Source: Paenibacillus lutimineralis
Lineage (GTDB): Bacteria > Bacillota > Bacilli > Paenibacillales > Paenibacillaceae
Assembly (NCBI RefSeq): GCF_003991425.1
Contig: NZ_CP034346.1
Span: 3,013,501-3,077,500 of the forward strand
Direction of reading: 5' to 3'
DNA length: 64,000 bases
Of this stretch, positions 25,894-34,374 are shown piece by piece. Both the position numbers and the translations under genes were made by a program. The stretch's first letter is position 1; the number at the start of each line of letters is the position of its first letter. Below the pieces are notes generated by a model that was given only the letters and a program-made list of their open reading frames with translations, made no database searches and had not been told where the DNA came from.

Positions 25894-27707
25894 AACAAGG
25901 CATTGTTCTTAAGCTGTTCCTATTTACGACGGGATTATGCTTGTTCATTCTTGCTGTTATTTTTGTAGGGCAGACCGTATTTTTCAAACAGTTTTATGTT
26001 CATCAGAAAGTGAAGGACGTCAACGCGGCGCTTCAGACTTATGAACAAGACTACCTGAATCATGCCTCGAACACGCAGGAGATGGCAAAGCTAGAGCAAG
26101 ACTTTTTTCAAAAGCATAACACCTGGATCACGGCTTTGGACACCCGCGGTAATCTAAAGTATGCTGACGATTTCTTCATGGAAATTAAGCTGGATCGTTC
26201 GGAAGAATCTGCGCTTTCCGATAAAACGATAACCTTACCTCTATACAGTTTTATCAACGTAGAGGACTTCAGCAGCAATAATGCGGTCCTCACTCCTTGG
26301 ATTCAAGAAGAGGAATGGATCGCGATGGAAGGCTTGATCATGAACAACCAGCCGGTGATCCAGCGGATGGGAAGGAGCAGATCCAATCTGAGAGATGAAA
26401 GCCGGCTGGAAAATCATCAGATGGTGAGCAAAGAGTACGAGGTCCTCAATCGATCGAACGTGATCCAATATCGTGAGAAATATTCCACATTTCTGGTCGA
26501 AGGAACCATTACGAAAGTCCGGATACCGGAAGGGGCGGGAGTCTCGCGTTACACCAATCACTTGTTTCTGGATCGTATCAAAGCTTTCCAAGCGGATCTA
26601 TTATACGGCGACTTTAAGGATGCCACGAACGCAAATCAGATCGTAGATTATGAAGAAAATCACGCGAACTACAAAATTTTCGTGGACCGCATCCAAGATC
26701 GCGACGGAAATCCGACATACCTGTTCGCGATGACGTCACTCCAGCCGGTCAATGAAGCTGCTGGGATGATCAAAGATTACTATGTGTACATCATTATTGC
26801 CACCCTACTTCTCGTGGTGCTGGCATCGTTCTATTACTCTCGTCAGATCACTCGGCCACTGCTGCGTATCAACCGTACCACACGGCAAATGGCAGACCTC
26901 GATTTTTCGGAGAAAATCCCGATCACAACAAAAGATGAAATCGGGGACTTGTCACGTAATATTAACGAGCTCTCTGAGCGCCTGCACTCTCATATTCTTC
27001 GGCTTGAACAGGACATCGAGAAAGAAAAGCAGTTGGAGAATACGAGAAAAGAATTTATATCCGGCGTATCCCATGAGCTGAAAACTCCTCTAAGTGTCAT
27101 TCAGAGCTGCCTGGCCATTATGAAGGACGGGGTGGCAAGCCATAAACGAGATTATTATTTTAAGGCGATGGAGGACGAAGTCAAAAGAATGGATCTGCTG
27201 ATTGTGGATATGCTGGAATTGGCCAAATATGAATCCGGCACGTATACCATGGAGATGGATTCCTTTTATATCGATGCCGTTATCGAGCGAGTATGCGCAA
27301 AATTGGCTCCGGACATCGAGGCAAAGCAATTACATCTTGATATGTCACTGAAACCTGTCGAAGTGCTGGCAAATGAGCGGCGAATTGAGCAAGTCGTCGT
27401 CAATTTCCTCAGCAACGCGATTCGCTATACGCCGGAGCAGGAGTCCATTCTCGTTAGCATCTTGGAAGATCGGGACACCGTAAAGATTTGCATCGAAAAT
27501 AAAGGAACCCACATTCCGGACGAACAACTGGAGAAGATATGGGACCGATTTTATCGCGGCGAACCTTCCCGCCAGCGGTCGGCCGGAGGCACCGGATTAG
27601 GCCTCGCTATTTCCAAGAAAATTTTGGAGATGCATGGCGTGCCTTATGGCGCAATCAATACACCCGAGGGGGTCATGTTTTATTTTCACTTGAATAAAAA
27701 AGCGTAG
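25890..27707 (+). CDS. Sensor histidine kinase
   Basis: 605 aa. A transmembrane helix at about 6-31, a long extracytoplasmic sensor region of about 260 residues with no recognised domain, and a second helix at about 296-316 precede a HAMP domain (RQITRPLLRINRTTRQMADLDFSEKI). Then comes the HisKA dimerisation domain with the phosphoaccepting His395 in SGVSHELKTPLSVIQS, and the HATPase domain with N box NFLSNAIRYT and G box GGTGLGLAISKKI. The ATGA start overlaps the response regulator stop. The stop codon lies inside the terminator hairpin. Large extracellular sensors of this type often detect cell-wall or antibiotic stress; the ligand is unknown. Confidence 0.93.
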   Translation: MKQGIVLKLFLFTTGLCLFILAVIFVGQTVFFKQFYVHQKVKDVNAALQTYEQDYLNHASNTQEMAKLEQDFFQKHNTWITALDTRGNLKYADDFFMEIKLDRSEESALSDKTITLPLYSFINVEDFSSNNAVLTPWIQEEEWIAMEGLIMNNQPVIQRMGRSRSNLRDESRLENHQMVSKEYEVLNRSNVIQYREKYSTFLVEGTITKVRIPEGAGVSRYTNHLFLDRIKAFQADLLYGDFKDATNANQIVDYEENHANYKIFVDRIQDRDGNPTYLFAMTSLQPVNEAAGMIKDYYVYIIIATLLLVVLASFYYSRQITRPLLRINRTTRQMADLDFSEKIPITTKDEIGDLSRNINELSERLHSHILRLEQDIEKEKQLENTRKEFISGVSHELKTPLSVIQSCLAIMKDGVASHKRDYYFKAMEDEVKRMDLLIVDMLELAKYESGTYTMEMDSFYIDAVIERVCAKLAPDIEAKQLHLDMSLKPVEVLANERRIEQVVVNFLSNAIRYTPEQESILVSILEDRDTVKICIENKGTHIPDEQLEKIWDRFYRGEPSRQRSAGGTGLGLAISKKILEMHGVPYGAINTPEGVMFYFHLNKKA

Positions 27708-27736
27708 AACTTCGGTTCTGCGTTTTTTTATTTTTG
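27700..27736 (+). terminator. Terminator of the two-component operon
   Basis: AAGCGTAGAAC, a TTCG tetraloop and GTTCTGCGTT, followed by a long T-tract. The kinase stop codon lies in the 5' arm of the stem. Confidence 0.88.
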
Positions 27737-27774
27737 CACTTTTTATCTGCTGGAAATCTGATTCTATAAATAAA

Positions 27775-27806
27775 TTTGACATGATCTGCACTTTTTCTAT
27801 ATCTCC
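27775..27806 (+). promoter_or_regulatory. Repeated 32-bp element upstream of the deacetylase gene
   Basis: This 32-bp stretch, starting TTTGACATGATCTGCA, is 28/32 identical without gaps to 28731-28762 upstream of the amidase gene. It could be a promoter (TTGACA, 16-bp spacer, TATATC) or a binding site for the neighbouring response regulator. A related TTGCACTTTTTATCTGC lies just upstream at 27735. Confidence 0.5.
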
Positions 27807-27848
27807 TCTTAGTATTCTTTAAGCATAGAGAGAGGAGATGGATTGAAA

Positions 27849-28700
27849 ATGACAGCAAGAACAAACTTTGATCGAGGTCTAAGAGAAGGAAAACATAGAG
27901 CTAAGAAGCGCAGACGGCAAATATTTATGTTCGCAGCCATTGGCCTATTCTGTTTTGGCCTGATGAGATTAATGCTTCCACTCGATACAACCGCGGTTGC
28001 GGAGCAGCAAGGAGAACAGCCAGTGTACCAACCATCTACGACGAATGTAAGCAAGGCTAATCCGAAAGACGAGGATGCCAGGCCAGAGGGCAAGATCGTA
28101 TATTTAACGTTTGACGACGGTCCGAGCGAATGGACAGAGAAGTTTCTTGACGTTCTGCAGGAGCATGGCGTAAAGGCGACTTTTTTTATGCAAGGAAGCA
28201 ATCTTCAGCATAAGGATTTACAAAGCGTGGTGAAGCGTGCGGTAGATGAGGGACATTACATTGGTGGACACAGCATGACCCACCAATACAAAAAGCTGTA
28301 CGAAGAGGGACAATTCGTATCCGAGATGAAAGACAACCTGGCGCTTATCCATGACATTACAGGTACAAATCCACATTTGGTACGTGCGCCATATGGTTCA
28401 GTGCCTGGTCTGGACGATACGATGGTTCGCGACCAAATTGCCCAGGAAGGATTGAAGATCTGGGACTGGACCATTGAATCGAACGACTGGAAACTGAAGG
28501 ATCAACCAGAACAAATTGTCGAGAACATCAAGAAGGCGACAAAAGTTGATTTGGAAGTCGTATTGATGCATGAAAAGCCACAAACGCTGCAGGTTCTTCC
28601 GGAGATCATTGAATTCTACAAAAAAGAAGGATACCGATTTGGCGTTTACAATGATAACGAGCATTTCCATATGAATTTTCAAAAGGATCATCGCTTGTAG
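27849..28700 (+). CDS. Polysaccharide deacetylase (NodB homology, CE4)
   Basis: 283 aa. I chose the ATG at 27849, 10 bp after GAGGAG; a TTG six bases upstream is possible. An N-terminal membrane anchor covers about residues 22-40. The CE4 domain starts near residue 83 with motif 1 TFDDGP (Asp89 and the metal-binding Asp90). It continues with motif 2 GGHSMTH, motif 3 RAPYGS, motif 4 WDWTIESNDW and motif 5 VVLMHE, so all catalytic and metal residues are present. Such enzymes remove N-acetyl groups from peptidoglycan or exopolysaccharide outside the membrane. It is the first gene of an envelope-modification block and shares an upstream element with the amidase gene. Confidence 0.93.
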   Translation: MTARTNFDRGLREGKHRAKKRRRQIFMFAAIGLFCFGLMRLMLPLDTTAVAEQQGEQPVYQPSTTNVSKANPKDEDARPEGKIVYLTFDDGPSEWTEKFLDVLQEHGVKATFFMQGSNLQHKDLQSVVKRAVDEGHYIGGHSMTHQYKKLYEEGQFVSEMKDNLALIHDITGTNPHLVRAPYGSVPGLDDTMVRDQIAQEGLKIWDWTIESNDWKLKDQPEQIVENIKKATKVDLEVVLMHEKPQTLQVLPEIIEFYKKEGYRFGVYNDNEHFHMNFQKDHRL

Positions 28701-28730
28701 ACGCAGCTTAAGCCTAAAACTCTATTAAAG

Positions 28731-28762
28731 TTTGATATGATCTGCATTTTATCTTTATCTCC
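28731..28762 (+). promoter_or_regulatory. Second copy of the repeated 32-bp element, upstream of the amidase gene
   Basis: 28/32 identical to 27775-27806. It sits in the deacetylase-amidase gap, 38 bp before the amidase start. Here the possible -35 is TTGATA. It suggests separate but shared control of the amidase-to-DUF4358 genes. Confidence 0.5.
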
Positions 28763-28799
28763 GCCGATTACACTTTTTTTCAGGAGGAGGAGAGAACGT

Positions 28800-29501
28800 A
28801 TGAAGAAAGGCAGCTCGATCATACTCACCCTTTTGTCTGTACTGGTGTTCGTTCTGTTGTATCAACTTGTTTCCGGGGAAGGGGCAGCCAGCGACCGAAA
28901 AGCCAGCCTTGGTGCCCGCTCGGATAAGATAAGAACGCTAGAACATCAGCCAGAAACGCCTTATAAGGTCGTGATTGATCCAGGACATGGCGGTAAGGAT
29001 AAGGGCGCAACGGGCGCCAGTGGAAATTTTGAGAAGGATTTTACGCTGCAGGTAGCGCTTAAGGTAGAAGAACTGGCGAAACAAGAGCCACAGATTGAGG
29101 TGTATCTCACTCGATCAGAGGATCGCTTTATATCTTCGGTTAATCGGGAACGGCCGGAAATCGGCAATCAACTGGGTGCGGATCTATTCATATCCATTCA
29201 CGGTAATACGTACGAAGACTCTAGTGTTTCAGGTACTGAAACCTACTATTACCATGAAGATTCCCTGTTCTTGGCGGAAATTTTGCAAAAGCATATATTC
29301 CAGACCAACGGATTTCGGGACCGGGGAGTAAAAAAAGAGGATTTCTTCGTCTTGAAGGATTCGAACATGCCGGCGGCTCTAATCGAAATGGGTTATTTAA
29401 CGAATCCGCAAGAAGAGAATGAAATGCTGACGGAGGATTTTCAATACCGGATGGCAAGCTCCATTTTGGACGGAATTAAAGAAGCTCAAAATTTGAATTA
29501 A
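28800..29501 (+). CDS. N-acetylmuramoyl-L-alanine amidase (Amidase_3)
   Basis: 233 aa from the ATG at 28800 (AGGAGGAGGAG upstream; the longer frame has no good signal). A hydrophobic anchor lies at about 6-23. The Amidase_3 zinc domain follows: VVIDPGHGGKDKGATG with the first zinc His, FEKDFTLQVALKVEEL with the zinc Glu position, DLFISIHGNTYEDSSVSGTETYYY with the second His, and ALIEMGYLTNPQEE with the catalytic Glu. It cleaves the amide bond between MurNAc and the stem peptide. It resembles CwlC/CwlD/AmiC-type enzymes and has no separate wall-binding repeats. It is followed closely by the SGNH lipoprotein gene. Confidence 0.93.
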   Translation: MKKGSSIILTLLSVLVFVLLYQLVSGEGAASDRKASLGARSDKIRTLEHQPETPYKVVIDPGHGGKDKGATGASGNFEKDFTLQVALKVEELAKQEPQIEVYLTRSEDRFISSVNRERPEIGNQLGADLFISIHGNTYEDSSVSGTETYYYHEDSLFLAEILQKHIFQTNGFRDRGVKKEDFFVLKDSNMPAALIEMGYLTNPQEENEMLTEDFQYRMASSILDGIKEAQNLN

Positions 29502-29517
29502 AGAGAGGAACATGAAC

Positions 29518-30189
29518 ATGAAAAAAATAGTTACGACATTACTAGTTGGGAGTCTTACACTTGCCTTGGCGGCATGCGGCAACGAATCCGCGGGACCGCA
29601 GCAACCGACATCAGTTGCCCAAGGGCAGACAGCAAATTCGAAAGGATTAACCGAGATACCGTATCAATCTATCTATAAAGATAGCGTATTTGTAGGAGAT
29701 TCCATTACAGAGGGGTTATCCTTCCATGATGTTCTCAAAGAGGGAAATGTCTTGGCAGGTGCAGGAAAGACAGCGGAATTTGCGCTGGAAGATATCAACG
29801 AGTTGACTGAACGGAACCCGAAACAAGTCTTTATTCAGTTGGGGTCGGACGACATCTTGTGGCCTACGGATAACCCCAAAGAATATTCTATACAGAACTA
29901 TACTAAGCTGATCAACATGATCAAGGAAAAGCTGCCGCAAACCAAAATTACGCTTTTAACGGTGACCCCGGTAACACCTGAAGCGGTGAAGCAGGAGCCA
30001 AGATACGAAAATATCAGCGATTATAATCAAGCATTAAAAGAGCTGGCAGATAAGGAGAACATTGGATTTGTTGATCTTTCCTCGATATTTACAAGTGGCT
30101 CTGATGATCTGTATGATTCGGACGGCATTCATTTTAAACCGGAGTATTATACAAAATTACTGGATCTGCTGAAAGATCAAGTGAAATAG
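29518..30189 (+). CDS. SGNH/GDSL hydrolase lipoprotein
   Basis: 223 aa from the ATG at 29518, nine bases after AGAGAGG. Lipobox LAAC gives lipidated Cys20. The SGNH catalytic set is visible: block I VFVGDSITEG with Ser62, the block III region FIQLGSDDILW, and block V DSDGIHF with Asp202 and His205. The usual block III Asn is replaced by Ser-Asp (GSDD where GxND is typical), which is worth checking. SGNH proteins near MBOAT acyltransferases commonly transfer or remove O-acetyl groups on glycans. It is probably an extracytoplasmic acetyltransferase or acetylesterase of this system. Confidence 0.87.
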   Translation: MKKIVTTLLVGSLTLALAACGNESAGPQQPTSVAQGQTANSKGLTEIPYQSIYKDSVFVGDSITEGLSFHDVLKEGNVLAGAGKTAEFALEDINELTERNPKQVFIQLGSDDILWPTDNPKEYSIQNYTKLINMIKEKLPQTKITLLTVTPVTPEAVKQEPRYENISDYNQALKELADKENIGFVDLSSIFTSGSDDLYDSDGIHFKPEYYTKLLDLLKDQVK

Positions 30190-30225
30190 CATGAGAACGG
30201 GTCAATCTGTTTGGAGGTGTGGATA

Positions 30226-31632
30226 TTGGTCTTTAGCAGCCTGATATTTCTGTTCCTCTTTCTGCCGCTCACCGTTCTGATCTATTATGTATCGCCTAGG
30301 AAGCTTCGAAATGCTGTCCTGCTTGTAGTTAGTCTGATCTTCTATGCATGGGGCGAGCCTTTATACATTATTATTATGATATTTTCGACCGTGTTCGATT
30401 ATTTCAACGGGCTGCTGATCGATAAGTATAGAGATCGGAAGCCGATCGCAAGGGCGATATTTATCGGTTCAATGACTGGCAGTTTAGGTATTCTCGGTTT
30501 TTTCAAATACGCTGGTTTTGTGGTGGATAATATCAACCAGTTGTTTCATTTGAATCTCCAAGCGGCCGATTTGCCCCTGCCTGTGGGCATATCCTTTTAC
30601 ACCTTTCAGACGATGTCTTATGTGATTGATGTCTATCAGGATAAAGTGCCGGTGCAGCGAAATTTCATCTCTTTTGGGGCTTATGTGACGATGTTCCCAC
30701 AGCTTGTTGCCGGTCCTATCGTGAAATACGGAGACATCGCGAAGCAGCTCGATTCCCGCAAGGTGACTCTGGATCGATTTGGCGAAGGGGCGGAGCTGTT
30801 CATCAGAGGTCTGGCCAAAAAGGTGCTCTTGGCCAACAATATCGGATTATTATGGACAAGCGTCAAAGCAACTCCGCTGGAACAATTGACGGTGCTGTCT
30901 GCCTGGCTTGGCATTATCGCGTTCACACTGCAAATCTATTTTGATTTCAGTGGGTATTCTGACATGGCCCGCGGACTTGGCAAAATGTTCGGTTTCGATT
31001 TTATGGAAAACTTTCGTTACCCCTATATCTCCAAGAGCGTGACGGAATTTTGGCGAAGATGGCATATCTCGCTGGGTACGTGGTTTCGGGAGTACGTGTA
31101 TATCCCACTTGGCGGCAACAGATCAGGGCTGATGAAGCAGCTCCGGAATTTGTTGGTTGTATGGTTTTTAACTGGTTTATGGCATGGAGCCAGCTGGAAT
31201 TTTATCGTGTGGGGTTTATATTTCGGTTTCTTCGTGATGGTTGAGAAACTGCTGCTTCTAAGATGGCTGGAGCGTAGACCCGCCTGTGTCGCGCATATCT
31301 ACACGCTTCTAGTCGTTATCATCGGCTGGGTATTATTCGAAATGGACCATCTGGCTTCCGCTGGACGCTTCATCGGCGTGATGTTCGGTTTCAGCGGGCA
31401 TGGCTTGGCGGATCAGCAGGCGCTCTATGCCTTATCTACGAATGCTATCTTATTGGTCGTGTTGGCCTTCTGCGCCACTCCGTTTCCCGCGAAGATTTTA
31501 TCCTATGTGCGAGAGAAATGGAAAATCGTCGGTATGATTACTGTTCCGTTTATCTATATTTTGTTCATGACTCTGTCGACCGCATATTTGGTCAATGAAA
31601 CCTACAATCCGTTTTTATACTTTCGATTTTAA
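30226..31632 (+). CDS. MBOAT family O-acyltransferase (AlgI/DltB-like)
   Basis: 468 aa from a TTG start at 30226. GGAGGTG lies six bases upstream, and the resulting N-terminus (M-V-F-S-S-L-I-F-L-F-L) matches the standard AlgI start. It is an integral membrane protein with about ten or more helices. It carries the MBOAT signatures GISFYTFQTMSYVIDVY, PQLVAGPIVKY, FDFSGYSDMARGLGKMFGF, TEFWRRWHISLGTWFREYVYIPLGGNR and the catalytic His320 in WHGASWNFIVWG. AlgI-type proteins pass acetyl groups across the membrane for glycan O-acetylation. Here it precedes a DHHW/AlgJ-like gene, its usual partner, in the same operon. Confidence 0.94.
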   Translation: MVFSSLIFLFLFLPLTVLIYYVSPRKLRNAVLLVVSLIFYAWGEPLYIIIMIFSTVFDYFNGLLIDKYRDRKPIARAIFIGSMTGSLGILGFFKYAGFVVDNINQLFHLNLQAADLPLPVGISFYTFQTMSYVIDVYQDKVPVQRNFISFGAYVTMFPQLVAGPIVKYGDIAKQLDSRKVTLDRFGEGAELFIRGLAKKVLLANNIGLLWTSVKATPLEQLTVLSAWLGIIAFTLQIYFDFSGYSDMARGLGKMFGFDFMENFRYPYISKSVTEFWRRWHISLGTWFREYVYIPLGGNRSGLMKQLRNLLVVWFLTGLWHGASWNFIVWGLYFGFFVMVEKLLLLRWLERRPACVAHIYTLLVVIIGWVLFEMDHLASAGRFIGVMFGFSGHGLADQQALYALSTNAILLVVLAFCATPFPAKILSYVREKWKIVGMITVPFIYILFMTLSTAYLVNETYNPFLYFRF

Positions 31633-31644
31633 GGGGGGACGGCG

Positions 31645-32783
31645 ATGGACGGACATATCAAAACCAATCGGAAATGGCTAGCTTTATTGCTCCTGCTATT
31701 TATAGGGGGATGAGCGTTCTCAATCTTATGGCACAGGATCGGGAATTCTCGGAATCGGAGAACCGGATGCTGGAGCAGTTGCCGCCTTTCTCGTTGAAAA
31801 CACTGATTTCGGGGACATTTACTTCCGATTTCGAGAAATACGTGTCCGACCAATTTATTTATAGGGATATTTGGATCGGTGTGAAAACCGATACGGACCG
31901 CATCACCGGGAAAAAGGAGAGTAACGGAATATACCTCGGCAAGGACGGGGTTCTGATTCAGAATTTTATCCCCCCAGCAGAAGAGGATTTACAGGAGAAG
32001 GTGGATGCCATTCAGGCGTTTGACCAAGCCACCCCCGGCTTGAACAAATATGTGATGTTGGTGCCAACGGCAGCGTCTCTGTATAAAGATAAGCTCCCGA
32101 AATATGCAATGGTCGGCGATGAAGAAGCGTATCTGGGCAAAGTCCGGCGTTTGCTGCCACCCAGTATTCATTTTATTGATGTGTTTCCTGCTTTGAATGC
32201 GGAACGGGAGCAGTCTGTTTTTTATAAAACAGATCATCATTGGACAACCGAAGGCGCTTATGTCGCCTACCTGGAGCTTTGCAAGCAAATGGGGCTCACG
32301 CCTCAGAGTAAGGAAGATTTTAATATCCAACGAGCAACCGGTGAGTTTTACGGTTCACTGTATTCCAAGAGTGGGTTCAGACATTTGCAGCCCGATAGCA
32401 TTGATCTGTATCTGCCGAAGGATCCGGAGAACTATACCGTAACCTATGTGGATGAAGAGGAAAGCACGGATACGTTATATGCGATGGAACAGCTTCAAAA
32501 GAAGGATAAATATGCGGTGTTTCTGAACGGCAACCATGCGCTTATCCATATCAAGACGGCTCATCCAGACGGGAAAAAGCTGCTTGTAGTCAAAGATTCG
32601 TACGCCAACAGCTTCATTCCATTCTTATTGAAGCATTTCAGCGAAATTGATGTAGTAGACCTGCGTTACTATGACGGAGAGTTAACGTCGTTCGTGAATG
32701 AACACGATATCGATGACATGCTGCTGCTTTATAATGCAAACACATTTTTTGAAGATCCATCTATAAATTATTTATCGGAGTGA
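31645..32783 (+). CDS. DHHW/AlgJ-like acetylation partner protein, frameshifted near the N-terminus
   Basis: The natural start is the ATG at 31645 behind GGGGGGACGGCG. It encodes a positively charged start and a Leu-rich membrane anchor ending Leu-Phe-Ile-Gly-Gly, then meets TGA at 31711. The main frame (in-frame ATGs at 31674 and 31710) continues with SVLNLMAQDREFSESENRMLEQLPPF, the normal continuation in DHHW proteins. One more G in the GGGGG run at 31705-31709 would join the two perfectly. The rest (~358 aa) has the signature KTDHHWTTEGAYVAY and LLVVKDSYANSFIPFL, the AlgJ/SGNH-like acetyltransferase pattern. The break may be a sequencing error, a true mutation or a recoding site. The TGA overlaps an ATG, so reinitiation would give an anchorless protein. 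Confidence 0.8.
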
Positions 32784-32787
32784 TTGT

Positions 32788-33282
32788 ATGAGAAGACCAT
32801 GGAAGTATAGAAGAAGTCTTTTCCCCGCAGTTCTGGTAATTATCGTCGCGATCTACGTCCTCACTGGATGTTCGGGCACGGATGACAAGACCGCTGACAA
32901 ACTGTCAGCCGCCCAAATCGGAGGAAAAATCGAACAGGCAGTGAGCTTGAAGGACATGAAAGCGGGAGATCAGATTAAGCTGCAGAAATTGTATAAGATT
33001 GATGCTGACAATGTTGATGATTTTATTCTTTATACATCTACATCGAATGTGAGAGCGGATGAATTAACCGTCATCAAGCTAAAGGATTTGGGTAAGGCGG
33101 AGAACGTCAAAGCCAAGCTCGAGCAGCGTATCGAGGAACAAAAAATAAAGTTCAAGGACTATCGTCCAAATGAATATTTCTTGGTAGAACATCATGTTTT
33201 AAAGACGAAGGGAGCATTTGTCTTCTTCGCAGTTTCCAAAGAGGCTGATCAAATGGAGCGTGCATTTGACGATGCATTTTAA
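32788..33282 (+). CDS. DUF4358 family lipoprotein
   Basis: 164 aa with a basic N-terminus, hydrophobic segment and lipobox LTGC (Cys28). The remainder has the DUF4358 pattern: DADNVDDFILYTSTSNVRADELTVIKLKD, a region of alternating Glu/Lys helices, then YFLVEHHVLKTKGAFVFFAVSKEADQMERAF. DUF4358 proteins have no established function, but they recur beside MBOAT and DHHW genes in Firmicutes. The start lies four bases after the DHHW stop, so this is the last gene of the envelope block. It is probably an accessory protein on the outer face of the membrane. Confidence 0.82.
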   Translation: MRRPWKYRRSLFPAVLVIIVAIYVLTGCSGTDDKTADKLSAAQIGGKIEQAVSLKDMKAGDQIKLQKLYKIDADNVDDFILYTSTSNVRADELTVIKLKDLGKAENVKAKLEQRIEEQKIKFKDYRPNEYFLVEHHVLKTKGAFVFFAVSKEADQMERAFDDAF

Positions 33283-33454
33283 TATAGGAAAATTTAATTT
33301 AAATTGTTCTTACTATCCAGTCGAGTTTTTTTAAGGGGTGTTTTTTGCAACATTACAATAAACAGGGGGGGAATGTAGCCTAATTTTGTGTCATTAATGT
33401 TTTTGCCGTCATCCAGATAAAGGGGCTAGAATAATGTAGGATGGAGGTGAGTAC

Positions 33455-34195
33455 ATGAAACATAAATATATTAAAAGCAAAATGCAAAAAGGAACACCCT
33501 TGATACATGATCACATCCTATCCCGTCACGTTCCGGAAACCCATTGGTATCATGCTGCGACTCTCACCAAAATGCTCACAGCTTTCCCTGTAATTTATAT
33601 CAAACCCGATACAGGCTCTTCGGGAACAGGGATTATCCGGGTCAAGAGACTCAATAACTCCGAAAGCTTGATTTCATTCAAGGCATCGTCCAAAAAGTAC
33701 CCAAACACAAAAATCGCAGCCGAAGTAGCCAAAAGAATGCACCGCGGAAAAAAATACATTATCCAGCAAGGGATTCCACTGGCGACCTATCAAAAGAAAC
33801 CTTTTGATCTGCGGATTGTGCTACAGAAACCCTCCAATCGGTGGTTGCTTACCTGGATGAGCGCAAAGGTCGCGCCAAGATCCAATTCCATCGTCACTAA
33901 TGTGGCAAAAGGAGCTCGCGATGCAAAAATAGAAGAAGTCCTTCGAGGAGCCGACCAACGGCTAAACGTACCCACAGTTCAGGAAGAGTTAAGCGATGTT
34001 TCCTACAAAATCGCACGTAAATTGGGTTCTCGTTTCCCTCTTCGAATCGTCGGATTGGATATGGGGATCGATAAGAAAGGAAAGGTATGGTTTATCGAGG
34101 CTAACACGAGACCTGGCTTTAACGGATTGAAGAAGTTCGATCCCGTGCAATACCGAAGATATCTTCGTGCAAAGAAGCAAATAGAAGCAAGTTAG
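33455..34195 (+). CDS. YheC/YheD-family ATP-grasp protein (spore coat associated)
   Basis: 246 aa, with GGAGGTGAG upstream of the ATG. It contains an ATP-grasp core: IYIKPDTGSSGTGIIRV near residue 50 (nucleotide loop), KYIIQQGIPLATYQKKPFDLRIVLQKP, VGLDMGIDKKGKVWFIEANTRPGF (metal-binding Glu/Asn) and a C-terminal helix. This is the YheC/YheD pattern of endospore coat-associated proteins, though it is shorter than B. subtilis YheC and YheD. The ligase substrate is unknown. It is monocistronic, with a weak terminator after it. Confidence 0.85.
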   Translation: MKHKYIKSKMQKGTPLIHDHILSRHVPETHWYHAATLTKMLTAFPVIYIKPDTGSSGTGIIRVKRLNNSESLISFKASSKKYPNTKIAAEVAKRMHRGKKYIIQQGIPLATYQKKPFDLRIVLQKPSNRWLLTWMSAKVAPRSNSIVTNVAKGARDAKIEEVLRGADQRLNVPTVQEELSDVSYKIARKLGSRFPLRIVGLDMGIDKKGKVWFIEANTRPGFNGLKKFDPVQYRRYLRAKKQIEAS

Positions 34196-34216
34196 CTGAA
34201 GTGATTTACATGATTA

Positions 34217-34240
34217 AAGCCCACTCTGTGGGCTATTTCT
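34217..34240 (+). terminator. Hairpin after the YheC/YheD-like gene
   Basis: AGCCCAC with a three-base loop and GTGGGCT, followed by ATTTCTGTT. A compact stem with a modest U-rich tail. Confidence 0.6.
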
Positions 34241-34262
34241 GTTATTATATAGTCTGTTGAAA

Positions 34263-34318
34263 GTATTTAAACCGACTTCAGTATTTAAACTGATAATTTA
34301 ATTACTATCGTTTATAAT
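34263..34318 (+). promoter_or_regulatory. Promoter with direct repeats upstream of the UbiD-family gene
   Basis: Two exact copies of GTATTTAAAC (34263 and 34281, 18 bp apart) end at a weak -35 (CTGATA, 34290) that is followed 17 bp later by TATAAT at 34313. Tandem boxes abutting the -35 suggest an activator site. Confidence 0.5.
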
Positions 34319-34374
34319 TTAGATATGATGAAGTAAAATAATGATCTTATATATGCAGAATGGAGCTAACTATA

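Noticed and set aside
31700..31715. Programmed -1 frameshift site in the DHHW gene
   Set aside because: The GGGGGA run before TGA is not a standard X-XXY-YYZ slippery heptamer, and I see no strong downstream structure. A missing G or homopolymer error is simpler.
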